A DNA stretch of 64,000 nucleotides, taken from NCBI RefSeq assembly GCF_000801105.2, contig NC_079515.1, positions 39,255,920 through 39,319,919 of the forward strand. The letters are read 5' to 3'. Below, piece after piece: positions 10,891 to 22,442 of this stretch (its first letter is position 1; the number at the start of each line of letters is the position of its first letter). A program made the translations under genes and the position numbers. The notes beneath the pieces were generated by a model. It ran no database searches. It was not told the origin of the DNA and saw nothing but the letters and a program-made list of their open reading frames with translations. The DNA is from Raphanus sativus. Lineage: Eukaryota > Streptophyta > Magnoliopsida > Brassicales > Brassicaceae.

Positions 10891-11414
10891 TACGCGAACA
10901 GATTTTGAAAAAAATTCAAATTCGTACCTTCAACTAGGTGAGATGACTTTGTTTGCACACAGGGTCTTCTCCAACCACCCAGAACCTCAAACGAAAGCAA
11001 CCGTAAGTCAAAACGAAAGAAATATGGCTCCAAACAATTTTGAATCAAAAGCTTCAGTTTTTTGGATGAATATGGAGAGAAAGTGAAAGAAATGTTGTTT
11101 TTAGTTCATAACAATTGAAACAGAGAGAGTGTAAAGAGATTTACGTGCATTAAAGGGCATTAAAAGCTCCAAACAGTTCGTACAAGGTTGTTCCCACTAT
11201 TCATGGCAGTGGCAATATTGTAAATACTTGAAGAAAATGAGGTTGAGACAGTAAAGAAGCCATTTTCGAAAAAAAAAAAAAAAAAAGGGTTAATGGCATT
11301 TTCGTAGATAAAATGCAGATGTGGGGTTAAAAACTCAAAAAAAAAATGAGTCAAAAGAAAAGGTTAGTTTTCTGTTTGAATTCAAGTTTTGAGTCACTTT
11401 TGCAATAAGCCCTT

Positions 11415-12540
11415 GATTTTTCCTGTCTATTAGGTACATATATTATTTTATTTGTTTTCTTTGTTTGTACTACCAATTAATAATTATGCTTGGTTTGTCT
11501 AGTTGCATTAGTTCTGCGTATATTACATTGTTTCATCCACCATATATATTCAAAATATGCAAATTTAACATACTTACTTTTATATATTAATCTCAAATCT
11601 AATAGCGAAGTCTCTCCAAGTGTGAAAACAAAAATATGAAATCATAATGGATTCAACTCAAACTTTCAATTTCATTGTCCTTTAAAGTCTTGTTAATCTA
11701 TTAACAAATGAAAATTAATACTCAAAAGGTCAAAGACTCAAGAAGAACCCTGGAACAAAAATAAGTCAAAGAAATATCAAACAATATATAGATAATAACA
11801 AATGCCATATATCAAGTCAAGGAGGGAGAGATTGTCCAATCCCGTAATATTTTTAAAAATGTAATACATTAGTTGATTTTTTTTGGCAACACATTAGTTG
11901 ATTATTTATAAGAAAATAAACAAGAAAGCTTAAACTCTTTTGTTCTCAAAACTCTATTTTCGTAAGTATAAATTTATTATGTTGCTAACTTCATTGGTAC
12001 GGAAATGTTTTCGATCTAGTACGAAAATGTTTTCGATCTAGTTTAATAATTTAATGGGAAGACACTGTTAACTAAGGTGTATAATTCGGGTTAGTGCTGG
12101 GGTACCATGCAATGCATAAAAACCCAAATGTGGTTTAGTATTATTAAATCACTGGGTTTGATAAATTGAGACAAACATACTATGTTTATTAAAGCCCAAT
12201 ATGCATTTGAGTCAAGATCAGAGAACTCATCAAACTATAGACTAAGTGCAAGTGCTACCTGAATGAATCTGCTGATATGAACAAAAAAAGATCAAGAACA
12301 ACTAAAGGTTGAGTTCAGGCCGGCTTAAAGCAATATTTTTTACTCTTTGAAATTTATGTTTATTTAATGTTTTAAATACTTTTTTGTTTTTAAAATTTAG
12401 TCAATAATATTATTTATTTTGTGATGAAAATAAATATATAAAATATTTGTGGACCCCTTTCAGTTTTATTCATAAGTTTTTCTTAAAACAAAATCTATAT
12501 AAAACGTACTATTTATTAAAAAAACTAGGTATTTTAACTA
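11415..12540. other. Intergenic AT-rich DNA
   Basis: No coding frame with recognisable content. A short direct repeat GGAAATGTTTTCGATCTAGT / CGAAAATGTTTTCGATCTAGT lies at about 12000-12042. Confidence 0.6.
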
Positions 12541-12723
12541 CAGTGAAACCTCTATAAATTAATAATGTTGGGACTACACCAAAATTATAATTTTTATTAA
12601 TTTATAGAGATTATTAATTTATCGAGATACTGACTGAACCAAAAACTTAATTTGGGATTATGAAATTATATTAATTTATAGAGATATTAATTTATAAATT
12701 ATTAATTTAAAGAGGTTATACTG
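12541..12723. mobile_element. Emigrant-type MITE (pogo/mariner-like)
   Basis: A 183-bp element with imperfect terminal inverted repeats: CAGTGAAACCTCTATAAATT at the left and, reversed, CAGTATAACCTCTTTAAATT at the right, flanked on both sides by the dinucleotide TA. The TIR sequence and TA target match the Emigrant family of crucifer MITEs mobilised by pogo-like transposases. The interior is AT-rich and non-coding. It lies 174 bp downstream of the defensin-like gene's stop codon. Confidence 0.85.
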
Positions 12724-12897
12724 TAGGTCTTTTGAATCTCGGACGGTCGTTACCGTTTGTCCCCTACCAACACTGGTTGAGTTGCCCAAAAAATAGAGAA
12801 TGGAATATGTGTTGGTAACGATCTTTGAAGTGTTTCTATTATATTGTAAGTTTGTAACAGTCAAAACATCAACAATGGTTTGATTATGTGGAAGAAA

Positions 12898-13247
12898 TTA
12901 ACAGCTATGGGAACAATAACAATCCTTAATGCTTGGAATATCAGTGCACATGCCATGAGTATCACGCCAACCATGTGTGTTTTGTTTAATACAAAGTTTA
13001 TCACAAACATCGTCGACGCATGGCTTCATTGGTATTGAATATCCACACCATTTTCCTGAGGGAAAAGGCGGCATGGGAATCCTCCCTGCGTTTCCTACTT
13101 CCAAATCTGCATCATTAAGAGAAAAAGAATACTAAATATAGTCGACTCGAACTTACATTAAATATAAGATGACGAGCACGAGAATGATTATTTACCAGCA
13201 GAGAAGATGACGAGCACGAGAAGAAACGCTACCAAAAAGCTCTTCAT
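12898..13247 (-). CDS. Defensin-like (DEFL/LCR) secreted cysteine-rich peptide
   Basis: Two exons: 13196-13247 (ATG at 13245-13247, donor GTAAA) and 12898-13106 (acceptor ATGCAG). Joined they give 86 residues in frame. Residues 1-17 form a hydrophobic signal peptide (MKSFLVAFLLVLVIFSA) encoded almost entirely by exon 1, the standard layout of plant DEFL genes. The mature part has eight cysteines in the order C-x8-C-x4-C-x3-C-x13-C-x8-C-x-C-x3-C, typical of knottin-like DEFL/LCR peptides. Such peptides act outside the cell in defence or in pollen-pistil signalling; which applies here cannot be told. The SINE at 13316-13505 lies between the TATA box and the start codon. Confidence 0.8.
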
Positions 13248-13315
13248 ATTTTTGTTGTTGTATGTTAATCGTTTGTAAAATCTTTTGTTTTTTGTTTTTT
13301 GTTTGTTTTTGTTTT

Positions 13316-13505
13316 AACCAAGTTGTCTTGGCCTAGTGGTAAAGGGGCTCCGGCTGGAGCTTCCGCCCTGGGTTCGATTCCACTTGGCCACCGGGGTTAG
13401 CGTTAAATCGCAAGAATACGTGGGTTGCCGTCGGCCTCAGGGGGATTAGTCTTGGGCCTAGAAAGCCTTTGGATCACCCCTGGTTAATCAAAAAAAAAAA
13501 AAAAA
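13316..13505 (+). mobile_element. tRNA-derived SINE inserted in the DEFL gene leader
   Basis: A pol III box A (TGGCCTAGTGGTAAAGG, 13329-13345) and box B (GGTTCGATTCC, 13371-13381) at tRNA-like spacing, a unique body of about 110 bp and a poly(A) tail at 13490-13505. A direct repeat AAAATCTTTTGTTT occurs at 13277-13290 and again right after the tail (13502-13515), consistent with a target-site duplication. A T/G-rich run separates the left copy from the SINE head. It resembles crucifer S1/SB SINEs. Its orientation is opposite to the DEFL gene. Confidence 0.85.
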
Positions 13506-13563
13506 TCTTTTGTTTTGGTTAGAAGAAAGTGTTGTATTGATTGAAAAGCAATGAATAGGCGGC

Positions 13564-13576
13564 TATATATATATTA
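13564..13576 (-). promoter_or_regulatory. Candidate TATA box of the DEFL gene
   Basis: The minus strand reads TATATATATA about 320 bp upstream of the DEFL start codon. Without the SINE insertion and the T/G-rich run the distance would be roughly 110 bp, a normal leader length. No other TATA-like site lies between the SINE and the ATG. Confidence 0.45.
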
Positions 13577-13599
13577 AATACAAACGTTGACCACTCCAC

Positions 13600-14610
13600 T
13601 AAATAATAATAAGAATGCAATCTTGATTCTGGCCATTTACTTTGCTTTAATGATTTGTTTTGAACTAGCTAAATAATAAGACGTATAAACATTTCTATAA
13701 GACCATGTGCAATGGACATTTTGAATGTTTTATTCAACAGTTGAATACTTGCAATGAACTTGTTGAAAGAAGAAAATTAGTTACGTGGATTTAACTCTGT
13801 TGAAAACTTTTAACTAGTTAAAAGTAAAAAATATGGGTCGATAAATAACACATATCAACAAATGAAGTAATGTATAAACAAAAACTTATTTATAACTATA
13901 ACTCATTTTTCTATAAATGTTTTAAAAAGATAAAAAAATATACTAAATACATAATTGTTTATGATTTATAAATGGAGACCTGGTTTATTTGATTTGGATA
14001 TATAAAAAATTCTACTTCTATTATAATCTTTTTACCATTCTATTTTAAATTCTTATTTATTCCCTTAATAATATGATTTTCTAAAAGAAAATACTTATGA
14101 CTATCCATATTTTTTATTTTTTATTTATTTTCAAAAATGTAAATAAAATAAAATTTTAATTCAAAATGTTTTTATTTTTATGATTTTAACTAAGCCAATT
14201 GAAATTTTTATTAATATAAAAAGATAAAATATGGTGTTGAATTTTATTACATAAAAACCATTCTAGAGTATGAAAAATAAGTGAGTGTTGAATTGTTATG
14301 TGGAATAGAGAAATGATGATGTGGAGTGTAAAACTTAGACCAATACATAGTCTAAGTCCGAGAAAATCAGAAAACAATATTGGAACCAAAATTTATGTTG
14401 AATGTGAGAATTTTAAGAGTTAGTAGATTTTTAAAAATCAAGTAGATTTAAAATAGTGTATGAATTTAATCAAATATTTGTTTTTGACTCTCATTGATTG
14501 TTGTTGACTATGATAGATTTTTATATACATATTTTTCAAAAGATATTTCCTTCCATGGTAACATATACAAGTCAAGTTTTCTAGAAAATTTCCAAATATT
14601 TTTCATGTAA

Positions 14611-14658
<48 letters not shown>

Positions 14659-16145
14659 TCAATACATTGCTACATAAGAATATTTTATTTTTGGAGATCA
14701 GAAGAAGTGAGATATGTTTGCATGTGGGTAGATTTTTTATTACATGGATTCTTAAAATCTTGTGAATAAACATGATATTTTCAAAATCTAGTCTTGTGAG
14801 TAAAAATATAAATAATTTACTTACTAATAAAAATAGTTTAATATAATTAAAAAATCAATAATAATTAAAAAATTAAATAACAAAAGATTTAATAGAATTT
14901 AAAATTCTCAAACCAATAGAAGTGGATTTTAGTTAGAGTTTTAAAATTCATAAACCAATAACCATAGAATTTTAAAATTTTACAACTCATCTAGAATTTG
15001 TTTACCAATAAACCCTCTAATAGTATTGTTATTGTATCACATATGCCATAATTTCCAATAAACAAGAAAAAGAAAATCTTGGTACTTAAAAGTTTAGATA
15101 AATAAAATCTTGATGAAAATAGTTGACTACAACTTGCTTAAATTTTAGGAAGCCTTAAAGATAATTTCTTTTCGTGTCTTTATTAAGGGAAAGCTCTATA
15201 GAAATAGAACATATCCTATTTTGAAAGAGAAAAAGTATTAAAGATGAGGAAATATTGTAAATAGAATGAAAAGTACAAACTAGTAGGCATTCATGTTTTA
15301 TAAATTTAAGGTGCTACTACTATACAATATACATCATCGCTTTTGTACATAAATAATTGATGAAGTATTAGTAGTAGTTGTTTATTCAAACATCTTTTTT
15401 TAATACTGGTTTTTATCAGAAATAGAATGAGACTGTAACTCCAAATTGAGAGGAGCACAAATGAGTTCAATACTAAAAATTAGAGAAAAGACTTATACCG
15501 TAATAGGTTTGGACGTTCGGGGATCCATCGGTTTTGGTTCGGTTTGATTCAGATTTTTGGATTTTCGATGTTATGTTCATAAGTTTCATTCAGGTTTTAC
15601 TAATTATTTGGCCGGGTTTGGTTCAAACCTCAAAAGTTGACAATTTTTTTCTAAAGTATATAAATTATTTACAAATCTAAGTCACATTAGTTAAATCATC
15701 TCAAAAGTATTCAAAATAACAAATAAAATAAACCACAAGAATATTTTGAATATTCTAAAATATCTAAAACACCTTACATATATAAAAACATTAATATATT
15801 TAACTAATTTCAGATATTTTCGGATCCTAATTCGGATTTCGATTCAATTCAGGTTATAAACCATACTCCAAAATACCAAATTCATAGTCTCATTCGGAAT
15901 ATTTTGTATAATAGTCGGATCCAATTTTATTTTTTCCAGTCAGGTTTAGGTAAGTAATTCGAGTTAGGGTAAAATACCCAGACACACCGTAGACAAATCA
16001 GAAATCTAAATGTAAAACACCAGTAGGCGCCGTTAGTAAACTCTAAGCCATAATTATTATGGGATTTTTAGGGTGGAATTCTTATCGTAATATAAGAATT
16101 TTTCTTAATTTTAAATAAAAAAGTTAAAAACCGTTTTTTTAATAT
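13600..16145. other. Intergenic AT-rich DNA with a (TA)n microsatellite
   Basis: No recognisable gene. A perfect (AT)21 tract occupies about 14614-14655. From about 15500 to 16020 there is GGTTTTGGTTCGGTTTGATTC-type sequence, a common crucifer repeat motif of unclear origin. Confidence 0.6.
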
Positions 16146-16148
16146 CTT

Positions 16149-16195
16149 ATTTAAGAAATAACTAGATTTTGACCCGCCCTTTAAAGGCGGGCATA
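16149..16195 (-). mobile_element. Helitron 3' terminus (minus orientation)
   Basis: Read on the minus strand: a GC hairpin GCCCGCCTTTAAAGGGCGGG, then TCAAAAT and terminal CTAG followed by T. A short palindrome about ten bases before CTRR at an A|T target is the Helitron 3' signature. The element body runs to the right. Its 5' TC end could not be placed with confidence. Confidence 0.7.
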
Positions 16196-16328
16196 TTTAT
16201 TTTTTATATTTATTCTAAAATTTTAGTTTTTATATTTATCTTTTAATTATATTTGTGTTTTTATTTTTTATATTTTTTAATGATAAATAAAATGCTTTAA
16301 TAATTATATTAAAATAATTAGACCACAC

Positions 16329-16694
16329 CTGGAAGTGGTCTCCCCTCTATTCGGAAGTGGAAGCATTGATTTGAGCAATGGAATGCATGAAGAATTTACG
16401 ACAGTTTCAGGTTACGTTTGCAACGAATTGTTCTCAATTGGTGAAGATGGTTTCGGAACCAGAAGAGTGGCCGGCGTTCGCAAGTTATCTGGAGGATATC
16501 AGGAGTTTATAAATTAGTTTCCATAGTTCACAGCTCATTTATGTACCAAGGACGGCAAATTCAAGGGCGGATCGTCTAGCACGCAGTGCCAGACAACAAT
16601 CGTCTTTTGTCATTCACATGGATGCTGAGAGCTACCAGTTTGGTGTACAAAGTCAGTCTGAGTCTGTATGTTTTGATGACAAAATAAAAATAAA
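16329..16694 (+). mobile_element. 5'-truncated LINE (RNase H tail) with 13-bp target-site duplication
   Basis: Flanked by AATTAGACCACAC at 16316-16328 and 16695-16707, with an A-rich tail (AAAATAAAAATAAA) on the right. The body encodes the C-terminal RNase H region of a plant L1-like element in the plus orientation: CSQLVKMVSEPEEWPAFASYL at about 16428-16490 and FHSSQLIYVPRTANSRADRLARSARQ at about 16521-16598. A TAA stop at 16514-16516 separates the two blocks, so the copy is dead. It is inserted into Helitron-related DNA. Confidence 0.85.
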
Positions 16695-16707
16695 AATTAG
16701 ACCACAC

Positions 16708-17956
16708 TATATATCAATAAGTCATGTTCCTGTTTTAAAACTATTGATATATATATATATAATATTTTCAAACTTGTACATCCATGTTTTTAGATAAGAA
16801 GTTAATGAGAAATCAGTTTTGAAAATATATTACAATATATGAAGTTTAATGAATAATTTAAAAATAATTAAAATAACTAACCTTAAAAATAGGAATGGTA
16901 TTCTTGTTAATTCCTTGAAACATCAAGGGATGTCAAAATAAAGGCTGCTGTTTTAATTGTATTGATTTTTAATATCTACTCTATTAATTTAGAGTCCTAA
17001 ATTTTATCTACTTAAAAAGTTGTCATTTAAATTTGCACCTATTCACAGCCCATTAGAAATAATCATAACATTTCTTATTATTAGTTTATATAACTCCCGT
17101 TTAAGAAAAGTATATTCTTAAGTTTGATTCTTCCGCTGTACAAACACTAACAAACGTAACGATAATTTACAAATCAAATTATATTATCCTTTAACCAATT
17201 ATAACCAAATGAAATACCAATCAGTATAGTGACATGATTTGTTCCACGTGATGCATTGTTTTGAGAAGTGAGCCGATAAAACTTTACAAATGTGTTAATT
17301 TGTTATAATTCTATTTTTACTCCATTTTTATTACATGATCCAAGAAAACCATTTAACTCAATATATTGTTATATATCAAACTTTTCTTAGACATTGAATT
17401 TTACAATTCAGTAGTTTTAATACACTTGGTCCAACTAATTAAACAATACTAAAAGTTTATATAATTTAATAAAATTTTATAGTTTTAACATTTTAGGTGC
17501 TTACACATTTAACTGTGTAAATATTTTAAATGCATAGAAAAAACACTCTTGATAAAACCTAATCACGTTTTGTATAACAATATATGAACTATTTACAGTT
17601 CCAAAAACATAAAATATAATAACTTTAAACAATATCACATAATTTATTTTCGTTTTTTAACTTTATTCACAAATATATCTCATGAAAATCTAAACAAATT
17701 GTATATCAAATATACTCATCCAATCATTTATATAATTTAGTTGATTAATAGATGAGTTGCATGATTAGAAAAAGAATTCAAATTTATTTTTATCAGAAAT
17801 GTTTAAAAATAAAAAATTTATGAAAAACAAATATATATATATACAAAAAATATTATGTTAAATAAAATACAAAATATTTTTAGGAAAAATTTTATTTTCC
17901 TTTTAAATATTTCAATTTTCATTCAAATTCGAATCTTAACAAAAACAAATATCACA

Positions 17957-17998
<42 letters not shown>

Positions 17999-18126
17999 AA
18001 TATGTAAATATTAAACAAAAATATTCAAAATCATCTCTATAACAATTGTTTTTTTAGAAATAAAATATACACTAAAGTTATATAAAATAAATTTTATAAT
18101 TACTGTTTCTAAAAAAAAAAAAAATA
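16708..18126. other. AT-rich DNA, Helitron-related at its left edge; (AT)n at 17959-17994
   Basis: No gene is seen. The first part (…CACTATATATCAATAAGTCATGTTCC) resembles 21900-21940 inside the later Helitron cluster. A perfect (AT)18 tract lies at 17959-17994. Confidence 0.55.
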
Positions 18127-20197
18127 TCAATACTATTAAAAGAGAATAACTTTTTATCTACTTGTAAGTAGTCAAGATTGGACCATTACATTTATTTAAA
18201 TTACTATTATTTCTCTTATAACTAACTTAATTATTATTAAATATATACTATATCTAACCAATTATTTTAATATTTTAAAATAAGATCTTTAAAATATATT
18301 CTTAAGTATCTTTTACTAAGATTACATCTTAATAATATCTTTTAATATCTTTTATTTAAAATGTAAATACAAAATTATTTTTAATATTTATTTTTAGTTA
18401 ATAAAAGTCATAATTAATAACTAACTGTAGTTAAAAACGATTTTTAATTCAGTTTTTATTTATATACTAAGAAATAAAATTTCTATAGTATTTATATATA
18501 CATAATTTATATTCTTAATTAAATTACTACACCAACTAATAAATATAAAGTAACTTAATCCATCTATTAACTATTTTCTATATTATAAAATAACATAATA
18601 AAATAAATGCATGAATTTTACAACATACTTCAACTTAATAAAGCAAATATTAAAGTACGATGTATAAACTAATAAATAATTTCATAAATTAATACACACA
18701 TATATATATATATATATATTAAATATTTTTAAAAAATTAATTTATTTATCAAGTATAAAGCGGATTGAATAACAATAGTTAATTTAAAAAAATATAATAA
18801 TAAAATAACTTTTTTACCAATATAAAATATTACAATAAATTTGCGGGTTTAATAGAACTTTTAAATAACGAGTTTAACCAGATTACATATAGAATCATCC
18901 ATTTTATCGATTTAACCATGGGTCCGGATCGGGTTACAGAACACTGAATATAACATTTCATGCGTTACATTTAAAAGTATACTAGATCATGACCCGCTCG
19001 ACCGAGCGGGAGTCAATTTTTTTTTATCTTTGTTTTTACTAAATGTTATACATGATCGCAATGTGTATTAATATAAATTTTGATAAATAACAATGTGTAC
19101 TAATGTGTTTAAATAAGCAATGTGTTTAATTAATAAATTTATTTTCTAAATTTTATGATAACGTAAAGTAGATTTTTTCTATATTATTTAAAATATATAG
19201 TGCTATATATTTTGTATTTTCAACATTTATCATACAAAACTTACATTGGGATATTATTTATATGAAAATATGTGTAACATAATATATTTATATATTATAT
19301 AAACATATGCACACCCGCACGGGTTTATTTTAAAATGTATTCTATATTGTTTAGTTTTATGTATTATCGAGTTTGTATAATTCAAATTTTGTGTTTAAAG
19401 AACAATATCAAAACTGTCTTTCGTATGTAAAATAACACTTTGGAAGCGCGAGTTGTGTCTTTTTATTGTAACACAAAATTTTATATAAAACTTATGTTTT
19501 TTTGTACATTACGAAATTTAATTTTTTAAAATAATTATTACGTAATTTCAAAGTGAATTTTATCTCTGAAGTCTAATATATTTTGTGTGTGTAATGGTTC
19601 AAAGCATTTTCGATATATATTATATTTCAGTTTGGTCTGTTTTTAGTATTATTGTATAAGTATAATACTATACAATATTACTATATTCTATACAATATAT
19701 GAAGCTATGTGTTATTTGTTTTAGAAAGTAGATTAGGCCCAACGTAGTTATAAGAATAGTCATATCTTTATGTATGTGTCTATGACTTATCTACCTAATG
19801 TTATTCGTACTAATAAAATTAATATGGTCAATGAAAATATACTGATCAATTTAAAATGAATTGTATAGGGTAATTATAGAACGATTAATATTTTTAGTAT
19901 TCTTAGTATATATCTTATTTAAATCGACATGTAATAAATGTAAAAATCATATATGGAATATAGACAAAAATAAGAACTGTATTTAAGGAAATACATCAAT
20001 ACAAAGTTAGACTATGGTACATATTATATATAAAGAATGAGACATTTAATTTAAATATATGAGGTCCATCTTTAAAAATCTACCTAGAAGAAGTTGTAAT
20101 GTTCCTGTTTTAATAAGATAGATATACGTAATCGAAAAATAAAAATTTATATCATTCGAAAATATTTTCGTCCTTTTAAGGACGGGTCAAAATCTAG
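18127..20197 (+). mobile_element. Non-autonomous Helitron, about 2.1 kb, probably nested
   Basis: The 5' end is A|TCAATACTATTAAAAGAG, the TC-headed motif typical of crucifer Helitrons. The 3' end is hairpin GTCCTTTTAAGGAC (20170-20183), then GGGTCAAAATCTAG|T (CTAG at 20194-20197). No RepHel coding sequence is present. A second, oppositely oriented Helitron 3' end (CTAG read at 18982-18985 with hairpin CCCGCTCGACCGAGCGGG) lies inside, so the span is either a nest of two elements or two separate ones. The pairing of these particular ends is inference. Confidence 0.6.
18982..19011 (-). mobile_element. Helitron 3' terminus (minus orientation) nested in the larger element
   Basis: On the minus strand: CCCGCTCGGTCGAGCGGG hairpin, TCATGAT, CTAG|T. 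This 3' end type (GGGTCATGATCTAG) matches the Helitron at 30089-30959 rather than its immediate neighbours, so it is a different subfamily. The 5' end was not found. Confidence 0.6.
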
Positions 20198-22062
20198 TCT
20201 ATTCTATTAATTCTTCAACATGTCCAATTGATAGTAAGTTATGTCCAATTTAAAAAAATCATGATACATGTAACCATTAAACAACTAAGACCTACAAAAT
20301 CGGAAACTGCTTCTTATTTATATATCAATTAATATCAATATATCAGGTGGAAGTGACGATCAATGGAATTAACTGCCACATTTTCAAATAATTGAAAATG
20401 GTTAACTGCCACTAATTAACAAATATCGGAATGCATAAGGATATTTGTAACCTCCCTTCCCCTTTACTTCCTATAATTCCGGGATGCATAAGAGTAGAAA
20501 AATATCACGTACACAAAAACTTTATATCTAAGAATAGAAAGAATATTAGACTACGAACATTGACAGCAATTATTCATATATTATCAATAACAATCAATGA
20601 CATTTATATTCATAGTATCAATATTTATGTTTACAAATAAATAAATAAATAATTATACCAACTTTTTAAATCGGACTGTTTGAATAAAATATCAAATAAT
20701 TTAGATAATTTTAAATTGGGCAATTTTCCTAAATATAACATTTTTAAGTTTTTGTTACAAAAAGATCATAAGAAAAAAAATGGCCAAAATATTTTATTTA
20801 ATAGGTAAAAGACTCTTATACCCTAGATATATAAATACAAATAATAAATTAAAAATTATTTTTTTATAGTTTCAGATTATATGTTCTCAAATTCAAACTT
20901 ATTAAAAAGAAAATTTCAAACTTTTTCGAACTGTTTTTTTTTTGAAATTTGAAAATACTTTTTGAAACTATTGAAAATTTTTATTTTCAATTTTATAAAA
21001 TTTTAAACCTCATTTAGTTTAACGGATTTTAAATAGGTTATTCGATTCAAAAATATATTTTAAATGTATCTATTCTATTAATTCTCATGTATGACCAATT
21101 AATAAAAGGTTGGGTCTAACTTAAAAAAATAACTGCATAAAATATAATATAATTATATCTAGAGCATTGTTAATCGTTCGTAACTTCCCTCGGTATATGA
21201 AACGATAATTTGGACTTTGAATATTGTTAACCGTTCGTAACTTTCCTATGTTCCTGTTTTTATGTTCAAATAAAAAAACAAATAATTTGGACTGAATATT
21301 GACAAAAGGACCAAGCCTTACCATATGATACATGTACATACTTACAAAACTTATCTATTCTATTAAATTCATATCATACAGAATATGATTATACAAACAC
21401 ACAAACATAAAAATTATGTTTCTTTAAAAAATAAAATTAAAACTAAAACTAAACAACTAAAATTAAAATTAAAAATTATGATCATGATCCAATATTCTAC
21501 AGATTTTAGTTTAACGGGTTTTAAATAGATTTCTACATTTGGACCCGCCCTTTTATATTTTTTAATTTTATATTCTTTTAGAAATTTAATTTTTATATTT
21601 ATATGTTTTAGTCATATTTGTGTTTTTCATTGTATAACATTTCTCTTAAATAATTAATAGGAGGTTTTAATCATTGTATTAAAATAGTTTGACCATACAT
21701 ATATCAATATGTTATGTTTCTATTTTAATAGTATTGACTAGATTCGGATTCGCCTTTAAAAGAGCTGGTATATTTTTTTGTTTTACATATTTTAGAAATT
21801 TAATTTTTATATTTATGTTTTTAATCATATTTATATTTTTATTTGTATAATATTCCTTTTAAATAATTAATAAGAGGTTTTAATAATTATCGTAAAATAA
21901 TTTGACCACACATATACCAATAAGTCATATTCCTATTTTAGTATATTGATATTATATAATGAAAAAAAAAACGTAAATAAAAACATAAATATAAAAATTA
22001 AATTTATAAAAAATGTAAAACAAAAAATATATCCGCCCTTCTAAGGGCGGGTCAAAATCTAG
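20198..22062 (+). mobile_element. Cluster of related Helitron ends (three heads, several tails)
   Basis: Helitron heads TCTATTCTATTAA(T)TTC occur at 20198, 21069 and 21354, the last two preceded by A. Tails occur at 22029-22062 (hairpin CCGCCCTTCTAAGGGCGG, then GTCAAAATCTAG|T), reversed at about 21740 (degenerate hairpin), and as a fragment near 21539 (GGACCCGCCCTTTT). The head at 20198 directly abuts the CTAG of the preceding element. No coding sequence is present. The most plausible single complete element is 21354-22062. Confidence 0.6.
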
Positions 22063-22277
22063 TTTCTTAATTAAAAATTAAGAGATGTTCTTGTATTACG
22101 ATAAGAACATGAGAACCTGCGATAATCGTGCTCTATATACTTAGTATATACCCCGTAAAGACTTATACCCCCTTTTTTTTTTGAACAACAAAGGCTTAGA
22201 CCCAAAAATGTCAAAAACGGGTATATAAATATCTCAAAGAAAAAGCCCATGGGCTTAGAGAAACCAAACGACACGGC

Positions 22278-22285
22278 TTTCCCGC
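22278..22285 (+). promoter_or_regulatory. Candidate E2F site upstream of the CXC gene
   Basis: TTTCCCGC matches the E2F consensus TTTSSCGS and lies 158 bp upstream of the start codon of the TSO1-like gene. CXC/TSO1 proteins are partners of the plant DREAM complex, in which E2F factors take part, so cell-cycle control would be expected. A single 8-bp match is weak evidence. Confidence 0.4.
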
Positions 22286-22442
22286 TCCTCCTCCATTAAA
22301 ACTCTCCACCTGCTTTGTTCCTCTTCAGTAAACGATCGACTTTCTTCTTCATCTTCGTTGGGCTTTGTTTGTTCCGGAACCAGTCACAGTTTCCTCCGAA
22401 GGCTAACTGGAGTAATACCCGGCGATAAACAATTCGCGGGAG

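Larger units (their letters stand above)
4547..11414. mobile_element. Large ULP1 + MURA Mutator-like element (decayed, left end in gap)
   Basis: About 6.9 kb holding a ULP1-like protease gene on the plus strand (4547-6700) convergent with a MURA-type transposase on the minus strand (7553-9985), and at least four AGTCGTC arrays. The right end near 11411 (CAAGTTTTGAGTCACTTTTGCAATAAG) matches the end motif of the MULE fragment at the window start. Gene content and layout fit the crucifer ULP-carrying MULEs (Kaonashi-like). Both genes carry stops and frameshifts, so the copy is not autonomous. The left end is in or beyond the gap and no target-site duplication can be tested. Confidence 0.7.

Noticed and set aside
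13316..13505. Genuine tRNA gene
   Set aside because: Box A and box B are present, but there is no cloverleaf with an anticodon arm and acceptor stem, and the sequence continues into a SINE body with poly(A).
16335..16517. Small plus-strand gene of 60 codons
   Set aside because: Its DNA is the decayed LINE RNase H region read in the wrong frame.
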